DNA of 56,594 nt, taken from contig JAOQAF010000203.1 in NCBI GenBank assembly GCA_025963735.1, positions 1 to 56,594 on the forward strand. The letters are read 5' to 3'. Shown here in pieces: positions 52,077 to 56,594 of the stretch (positions within the stretch are counted from its first letter, which is position 1; the number at the start of each line of letters is the position of its first letter). Under the pieces are notes generated by a model. The model was not told where the DNA came from and made no database searches. It was given only the letters and a program-made list of their open reading frames with translations. The position numbers and the translations under genes were made by a program. Source of the stretch: Bacteroidota bacterium. GTDB taxonomy: Bacteria; Bacteroidota; Bacteroidia; B-17B0; Aurantibacillaceae.

Positions 52077-52460
52077 ATGAAAAAACTGACTATCACTTTT
52101 CTTTCACTCATTATACTTTGTATAACGTTTGTTGGAGCGACTGGTTTTTCGGGCATCGCCTCACAACAATCAAGGACAGAAAATAATGAGGTTATTATTG
52201 AACACAGGATTTCTACCCCATTGGTACCGAATACCGTAAAAAACACTAAAATCAAACTGTTACACAGCGAGGAATACGGTTTTGAATTACCGGTTATTAC
52301 GCGAACACATCATTTAAAATTACCCGATATAACCAACGCCAAGGTTTCAAGACAGATTACGCCAACTGAAAATTTTTCATATATAGAATATGTGTTTCTT
52401 AAGCACCTTAACAACAAAGAAATTAACCCTGAATATTGTGTTCGCATCCCGGGGCGCTGA
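52077..52460 (+). CDS. Small exported hypothetical protein
   Basis: This 127-residue protein has an N-terminal hydrophobic segment (MKKLTITFLSLIILCITFVG) that is a signal peptide or anchor. The remainder has no recognised domain and a single Cys near the C-terminus. The short gap (9 bp) to the T9SS gene suggests cotranscription. The 199 bp after it hold no gene. Confidence 0.55.
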   Translation: MKKLTITFLSLIILCITFVGATGFSGIASQQSRTENNEVIIEHRISTPLVPNTVKNTKIKLLHSEEYGFELPVITRTHHLKLPDITNAKVSRQITPTENFSYIEYVFLKHLNNKEINPEYCVRIPGR

Positions 52461-52659
52461 TTAGTGCCTTGTTGAGAAGAATATCAAATCATTGAAACAT
52501 AATAATTTGGATGTTAATAAAGCTGTTTTACTATTAATATAACCTTGAATAGGAATATAAGGATGCCCATAATATGATATAATTTTAATAAGTTTGAATA
52601 GGTAAATTTACCTGTTCTCTCCCCTGCACCAATTCGTTTAACTTATTAAATTTTAAAAA

Positions 52660-53034
52660 ATGGGACCAGCACTTGTTGTACTTATACTTATTTATTTAGG
52701 AATTGTGGGCTTAATGATAGCAAGCATGTGGAAGATTTTCGTAAAGGCCGGCAAGCCTGGCTGGGCAAGTATTACTCCATTTTATAACTTTATAGTTTTT
52801 TTAGAAATTGTGGGCAAACCCACCTGGTGGATTATTTTACTTTTTATTCCGCCTGTTAACCTGGTTATTGGTGTTATGCTCATACACCGCTTATCATTAT
52901 CGTTTGGTAAGGACAAAAACTTTACCGCTGGCCTGTTGTTTTTGGGAGTAATTTATTGTCCACTACTGGCTTTTAGCGAATCGCGTTACGTAGGCCCGGG
53001 AGGTAAACGTCAGGCTTCTCCCGTTCAATCTTAA
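52660..53034 (+). CDS. DUF5684-type small membrane protein
   Basis: This 124-residue protein has three to four membrane helices. The pattern 'MWKIFVKAGKPGWASITPFYNFIVFLEIVGKPTWWIILLFIP' is characteristic of DUF5684, which also occurs at the N-terminus of some signal peptidase I-like proteins. The function is unknown. The gene stands alone and ends 5 bp before a strong bidirectional terminator shared with the convergent AHSA1 gene. Confidence 0.8.
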   Translation: MGPALVVLILIYLGIVGLMIASMWKIFVKAGKPGWASITPFYNFIVFLEIVGKPTWWIILLFIPPVNLVIGVMLIHRLSLSFGKDKNFTAGLLFLGVIYCPLLAFSESRYVGPGGKRQASPVQS

Positions 53035-53035
53035 A

Positions 53036-53066
53036 AAAAAACCCGCTGACAGACAGCGGGTTTCTT
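53036..53066. terminator. Bidirectional terminator between convergent genes
   Basis: A perfect 10-bp stem, AAACCCGCTG / CAGCGGGTTT, with a 5-base loop (ACAGA), is preceded by a run of A and followed by TTTCTTT. It lies between the stops of the DUF5684 gene and the AHSA1 gene. Confidence 0.9.
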
Positions 53067-53074
53067 TAATACCA

Positions 53075-53512
53075 TCAGGCATTTACTTTTTCAATTAGGT
53101 TTTTTAAATTCTTAAGAACCATTAACCAGTTTTGTTCGGAGTGTTCTTTTGTTTTTTGATCGGCTATGTTTTCCTGCCGTATAGTTAATTTGGTTTGGTT
53201 GCCTTCCTTATCCAGTTCATACGAAATATTGGCGTAGTTTTCAGGCTTATCTTCAGTTCCGGACATTGAACTCCAGTAATTGTATTTAAACAATTTGTTT
53301 TGTTCAACTTTTAAGATGGTGCCTTTATCTTCGTATGATTTTCCTTCCCATGAGCCGCTAAAAGTAATGGGGCTGCCCTCTTTCCAGTCGGATCTGGCAT
53401 CGGTATTAAAAAAATATTTTTTAATTAGTTCCGGCGTGGTCAGCGCCCTCCATACTTCTTCAGCCCCTGCATTAATTAAAATGCTTACTGTACCGGTAAT
53501 GTTATTTTTCAT
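53075..53512 (-). CDS. AHSA1/SRPBCC-family protein
   Basis: This 145-residue protein has the START-like fold of the AHSA1 (activator of Hsp90 homologue) family. It shows 'INAGAEEVWRALTTPELIKKYFF' at the N-terminus, 'DWKEGSPITFSG', 'KGTILKVEQNKLFKYNYWS' and 'TKEHSEQNWLMVLKNLKNLIE' at the C-terminus. Bacterial members bind hydrophobic ligands; the specific role is unknown. It is monocistronic and ends at the shared terminator. Confidence 0.88.
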   Translation of the reverse strand: MKNNITGTVSILINAGAEEVWRALTTPELIKKYFFNTDARSDWKEGSPITFSGSWEGKSYEDKGTILKVEQNKLFKYNYWSSMSGTEDKPENYANISYELDKEGNQTKLTIRQENIADQKTKEHSEQNWLMVLKNLKNLIEKVNA

Positions 53513-53578
53513 TTGGTTTTATTTTAGTTAAAACATAAAAAAACAATGCCATACCTTTTAAATTAGTAAATACTTTTT

Positions 53579-55270
53579 TTAAAACTTAGCCCTGGTTTTT
53601 GATTTGCTTTTATATAATTGAAGGCTTTTATTTTTTGGGTATTTAACCGAATAGGTGAGTATGATTTTTTTCGATTCATCAGGATTGAGCGTTAACTTCC
53701 ATTTAAGCTGTCCGGTTAATGTGTTATGCTCCGCCTTCGATAACTCAATGGCGTCAACCGTTATTTCGCTGTTTTGCGAAACCGGTAATTGATCTTCCAA
53801 CTCTATTTGTATGGGACCTTTATGGTTATTTTTTACCACAATCTCATAAGAATAAGTTGCTTTGCGGTTGGTACCGGCATTTCGCTCGCTGTTAAAATCT
53901 TTAAGCTTGGTACGCGTTACCATTATTTTTTTATCTCTGCCAAATGAAAGATTAAGCGTATCGTCTACACTGCGGGTATTTATGTAAGACTGACCCACAA
54001 AAGTGCCGGCAAGGTAAACATTAGCAGGGCCTTCTACCAGATCAAGCTCTTCCCAACCTGTTATACGGGCCAGCATAAAAGCTTCTTTTTCAACTTTAGG
54101 CACACTGTAATACTGAAAAGTAGCATTTAAATTATAAGTTACCACATCAACAATATAAGGTTTGGCATCTGAAGGAATGGAATACGCCTGCTTTATATCA
54201 AACTCGGCGCTGAGTTCCGACACCTGCACTTCTTCATATTGAATAGGTAGTTGCTTTGCGGCCATTTCTTTTTTTCCTTTTTTATCTTCTTTTTTTTGCT
54301 CTTCGTACAAAGATTGCGATTGAGAAATAGGAGCATTTACCTGATTTCTGTACACGTTATTATTATCGGCATTACCACTGCCGGCATAATTTCCATAATA
54401 ATTTACAGGCGTTGAAAAATTAAGGTACCACGGAAGAATATCGGGTTTTGAAGCGCTTTGCATTGGGTCGGCCGTAGAAAGTTTAATCTTCACATCGTTC
54501 CAGTCGATACCGCTGTTGTTATACACTTTGGCCCGGTATTTTAATTCAATGGGTTTATTCACATCTTCCGAAATAAGGTCGTAGCTGGGCGACCAGCCGC
54601 TCTCTTTTACAACATACCTAAGATCGATACTGGCGGTTGATTTAGCAGATGCGCTTATTAAAATAGAAATTTCGGCTGTTGGCGTTTCAATATCACCGTT
54701 CTCATCCATTTGGTTTTGAAGCCTGGCAATAACCTCATTATTTTTAGCGGTTTTTTTATCAAGTTTAAATAACTCGGTATTAATGTCTTTTAAACGGGCC
54801 CGGTAAAAATCGGCAGCTAATTTAAGTTCCGAAACCAGCAAACCTTTCTCATTTCCACCAATAGATTCGTTTTTGGCGAGCATGGCTTTTTCCTGCGCAA
54901 GCGCGCTTAACTCATAACTGTTTATGGTATTGGCATCGGTAAATAATTCAAGGGAATCTTTTAACTGTTTGCCTCTTGGAGTAACCTTTTGAGTATTCAA
55001 AAAATTAATTTTGTCAGACACTGATAGAACAACCACTTCGGGCGGTACGTTTACCTGAATGCTTTTTGAAATGAGTTTGGGAGAAAGACCGGTAAAAGTT
55101 ACCAGGGTTCGGCCCGCATTAAGGTTTACTATTTTTGTCTGCGCCACCTCGGCTCCATCGAGATAAAGTATTACCGATTTAACGGGAGCCTGCACCTGCA
55201 CCGTTTCGGTGTTTTGGGCGTTAATGTATCCGATAAAAAACAAGCTTACAGCAACAAAGAGGTTTTTCAT
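53579..55270 (-). CDS. DUF4139 (mucoidy inhibitor MuiA-like) exported protein
   Basis: This 563-residue protein has a signal peptide (MKNLFVAVSLFFIGYINAQ). An N-terminal DUF4140 segment ('VKSVILYLDGAEVAQTKIVNLNAGRTLVTFTGLSPKL', ~30-66) is followed by a coiled-coil-like region (~105-195) and a DUF4139 body starting with 'SIDLRYVVKESGWSPSYDL' (~213-231). A Gln/Asn/Tyr-rich low-complexity insert lies around residues ~290-325. It ends 'LQLYKSKSKTRAKF'. The family's biochemical activity is not established. Predicted periplasmic or outer-membrane-facing. Confidence 0.85.
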   Translation of the reverse strand: MKNLFVAVSLFFIGYINAQNTETVQVQAPVKSVILYLDGAEVAQTKIVNLNAGRTLVTFTGLSPKLISKSIQVNVPPEVVVLSVSDKINFLNTQKVTPRGKQLKDSLELFTDANTINSYELSALAQEKAMLAKNESIGGNEKGLLVSELKLAADFYRARLKDINTELFKLDKKTAKNNEVIARLQNQMDENGDIETPTAEISILISASAKSTASIDLRYVVKESGWSPSYDLISEDVNKPIELKYRAKVYNNSGIDWNDVKIKLSTADPMQSASKPDILPWYLNFSTPVNYYGNYAGSGNADNNNVYRNQVNAPISQSQSLYEEQKKEDKKGKKEMAAKQLPIQYEEVQVSELSAEFDIKQAYSIPSDAKPYIVDVVTYNLNATFQYYSVPKVEKEAFMLARITGWEELDLVEGPANVYLAGTFVGQSYINTRSVDDTLNLSFGRDKKIMVTRTKLKDFNSERNAGTNRKATYSYEIVVKNNHKGPIQIELEDQLPVSQNSEITVDAIELSKAEHNTLTGQLKWKLTLNPDESKKIILTYSVKYPKNKSLQLYKSKSKTRAKF

Positions 55271-55378
55271 AAATTATTTTATTAAAAATATGCTTTTTAA
55301 ATTTAGTATGGCAAATTATTCAGCCTTGCATTAATGATGCAGGAAGAGAATTTATTCCACAATTAAAAAGGAAAATAA

Positions 55379-55651
55379 TTAACGTTTTATTTCAAACGTT
55401 TGAAAACCCACCAGGGGGGCTTCTTCGGCTTTAACCTCGGTAACAATGGCCAGTTTTGGCCCGGTGTAACACCATTCAATAAATTTATTCACGCCTTCTT
55501 CAGGGCCTTCCACCTCAATGTATACACCGGTTTTAGGCAAATTTTTAACATAACCGGTAAGGTTAAGCAGGTGTGCCGTGGCCTGCGCGTTAGCGCGGTA
55601 ATTAACTCCCTGAACTTTTCCGTGAACAAAAATATTATAATGCCGCCTCAT
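55379..55651 (-). CDS. acyP: Acylphosphatase
   Basis: This 90-residue protein hydrolyses acyl phosphates such as acetyl- or carbamoyl-phosphate. The signature 'HGKVQGVNYRANAQATA' (residues 10-26) carries the catalytic R19, and 'GYVKNLPKTGVYIEVEG' carries the catalytic N37. The length is typical. It is located between the DUF4139 gene and the OmpA-family gene, with a 33-bp gap to the latter, probably cotranscribed with it. Confidence 0.93.
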   Translation of the reverse strand: MRRHYNIFVHGKVQGVNYRANAQATAHLLNLTGYVKNLPKTGVYIEVEGPEEGVNKFIEWCYTGPKLAIVTEVKAEEAPLVGFQTFEIKR

Positions 55652-55684
55652 GAAATAATAACTGAAAACTTGATACCAGCTAAT

Positions 55685-56594
55685 TTATTGCGCCTTATTA
55701 ATAATATTGATTTTCGATTCGCCGACAACCTTAAAGGCAGTGCGCCTGTTTTTTTGATGTGCGGCTTCAAACTCGGGGCTTTTAGGGATCATTTTATTGA
55801 TTTCAGCTTCAGGAATGATAGGTTTGGTTTCGCCATAACCTACCGCTTTAATGCGGCTTTTGGCAATGCCTTTGCTTACCATATAATCCACACAACTTTG
55901 CGCGCGACCCTGTGAAAGTTTCATGTTATAGGCGTCGTTACCCCTTGCATCGGTATGTGCACTCAACTCAATACTTAAATTATCATTGATTTTTAATACA
56001 TCTACAATTTTATCCAGAATTTCCATGGACTTTGGCCGCAGGGTATATTTATTGAAATCATATTCAATTCCTTCAATCTCAATATCGCCTGCCGGTATTT
56101 TAGAAAGGAAAAAATCCTGGGCAATAACGGAAGAAGTGGTTAATCCTTTAGTGGCAATACTGGCGGCACTACCAAAATATTTATTTTTCTGAGCCTTCAT
56201 AAAAAACTCGAGGTGAGGTTTTAAAGGAGAGCTGTAAAAACCTTTATCATCGGTTACCACAAAAAATGGCTCTTCGCCGTCGTGTACATCACGAACTGTA
56301 ACCAGGGCATTTTGAATCGGATCATTGGTTTCGTTATCAAATACGTAACCTTCTACACTAAAAATAATAGGCTCATTAATAAATTCAAAGATCTTGTAAC
56401 AATGACCGCTCGGACAATCAACCCGGTCGCTTGCAAAAAAACCTTTGGTGCCTAAACGTTCCATAATAAAGTAAGAATCATCCTTACTTGAATTAATGGG
56501 AGTATTTAAATTAACGGGAGCCTGATAAGCGGAGTCATCTACATTTAATGACGATTTAAAAACATCAAATCCTCCTATTCCTGCCAACCCATTA
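55685..56594 (-). CDS. OmpA-family protein with PD40-type repeats, 5' end outside the window
   Basis: The reading frame is open to the window edge (frame reads '...NGLAGIGGFDVFKSS'), so this is the C-terminal ~303 residues of a longer protein. 'AGIGGFDVFKS' is the end of a TolB/PD40 propeller blade as seen in Bacteroidota OmpA proteins. It is followed by a carboxypeptidase-regulatory-like domain ('VEGYVFDNETNDPIQNALVTVRD', ~75-145) and an OmpA peptidoglycan-binding domain ('IELSAHTDARGNDAYNMKLSQGRAQSCVDYMVSKGIAKSRIKAVGYGE'). Predicted to link the outer membrane to peptidoglycan. Similar proteins occur next to T9SS machinery genes, but nothing here shows such a link. Confidence 0.9.
   Translation of the reverse strand, partial: NGLAGIGGFDVFKSSLNVDDSAYQAPVNLNTPINSSKDDSYFIMERLGTKGFFASDRVDCPSGHCYKIFEFINEPIIFSVEGYVFDNETNDPIQNALVTVRDVHDGEEPFFVVTDDKGFYSSPLKPHLEFFMKAQKNKYFGSAASIATKGLTTSSVIAQDFFLSKIPAGDIEIEGIEYDFNKYTLRPKSMEILDKIVDVLKINDNLSIELSAHTDARGNDAYNMKLSQGRAQSCVDYMVSKGIAKSRIKAVGYGETKPIIPEAEINKMIPKSPEFEAAHQKNRRTAFKVVGESKINIINKAQ

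Overview
The window is chromosomal DNA of a member of the Bacteroidota. Several things point that way: at least five proteins with C-terminal type IX secretion (Por) sorting domains, a GLPGLI-family protein beside an outer-membrane beta-barrel protein, the small DUF4295 protein next to L28/L33, a long S16, a fused E1 alpha/beta 2-oxoacid dehydrogenase, and promoters of the TTG-N19/20-TAnnTTTG type upstream of rpmB, rpsP and the universal stress protein gene. The order within the phylum cannot be fixed from the sequence. No rRNA, tRNA or CRISPR array was recognised.

About 0.2-38 kb is mostly housekeeping. It opens with a dockerin-like T9SS cargo protein and rpsA. The rpmB-rpmG-DUF4295 operon with ftsY follows, then ribD, ffh and folD, so both protein partners of the SRP targeting system lie within 5.3 kb. 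Next come a DUF3999/DUF2339 envelope pair, an ABC permease with an unusual start, an acyl-CoA carboxylase beta subunit, xerD, aroQ, a TsaC/Sua5 protein, an outer-membrane beta-barrel/GLPGLI pair, threonine aldolase with the fused E1, a serine hydrolase, an LpxR-like lipid A deacylase, a spermidine-synthase-like membrane protein, TauE/SafE, an N-acetylglucosamine-kinase-like protein, rpsP and usp. Two intergenic stretches (11.7-12.1 kb and 25.6-26.75 kb) carry related non-coding repeats. The second is a regular array of eight copies with a 131-bp period.

About 38-51 kb is accessory. An orphan H-NOX sensor gene is followed by three translationally coupled T9SS cargo genes and a fourth, N-terminally truncated one, all on the minus strand. 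After these comes a plus-strand run of conflict-type genes: a patatin-like phospholipase with a coupled small partner, a single-pass membrane protein, an Apea-like HEPN protein, a GYF_2 membrane protein, a frameshifted DUF4041/GIY-YIG-type protein and a four-helix membrane protein. This run shows three layers of repeat structure. Two ~180-bp attC-like elements, in the same orientation, sit directly after the stop codons of consecutive genes. Two decayed copies of the 3' end of the patatin-partner gene, each followed by a shared promoter-bearing leader, precede two of the accessory genes. A decayed copy of the 3' end of the H-NOX gene lies about 12 kb downstream of the original. Together they suggest a cassette-like insertion hotspot or defence-type island, with no integrase visible in the window.

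About 51-56.6 kb returns to envelope and ordinary genes: a T9SS cargo protein, two small membrane proteins, an AHSA1/SRPBCC protein, a DUF4139 protein, acylphosphatase and an OmpA-family protein cut by the window end. The first 168 bases hold nothing I recognise.
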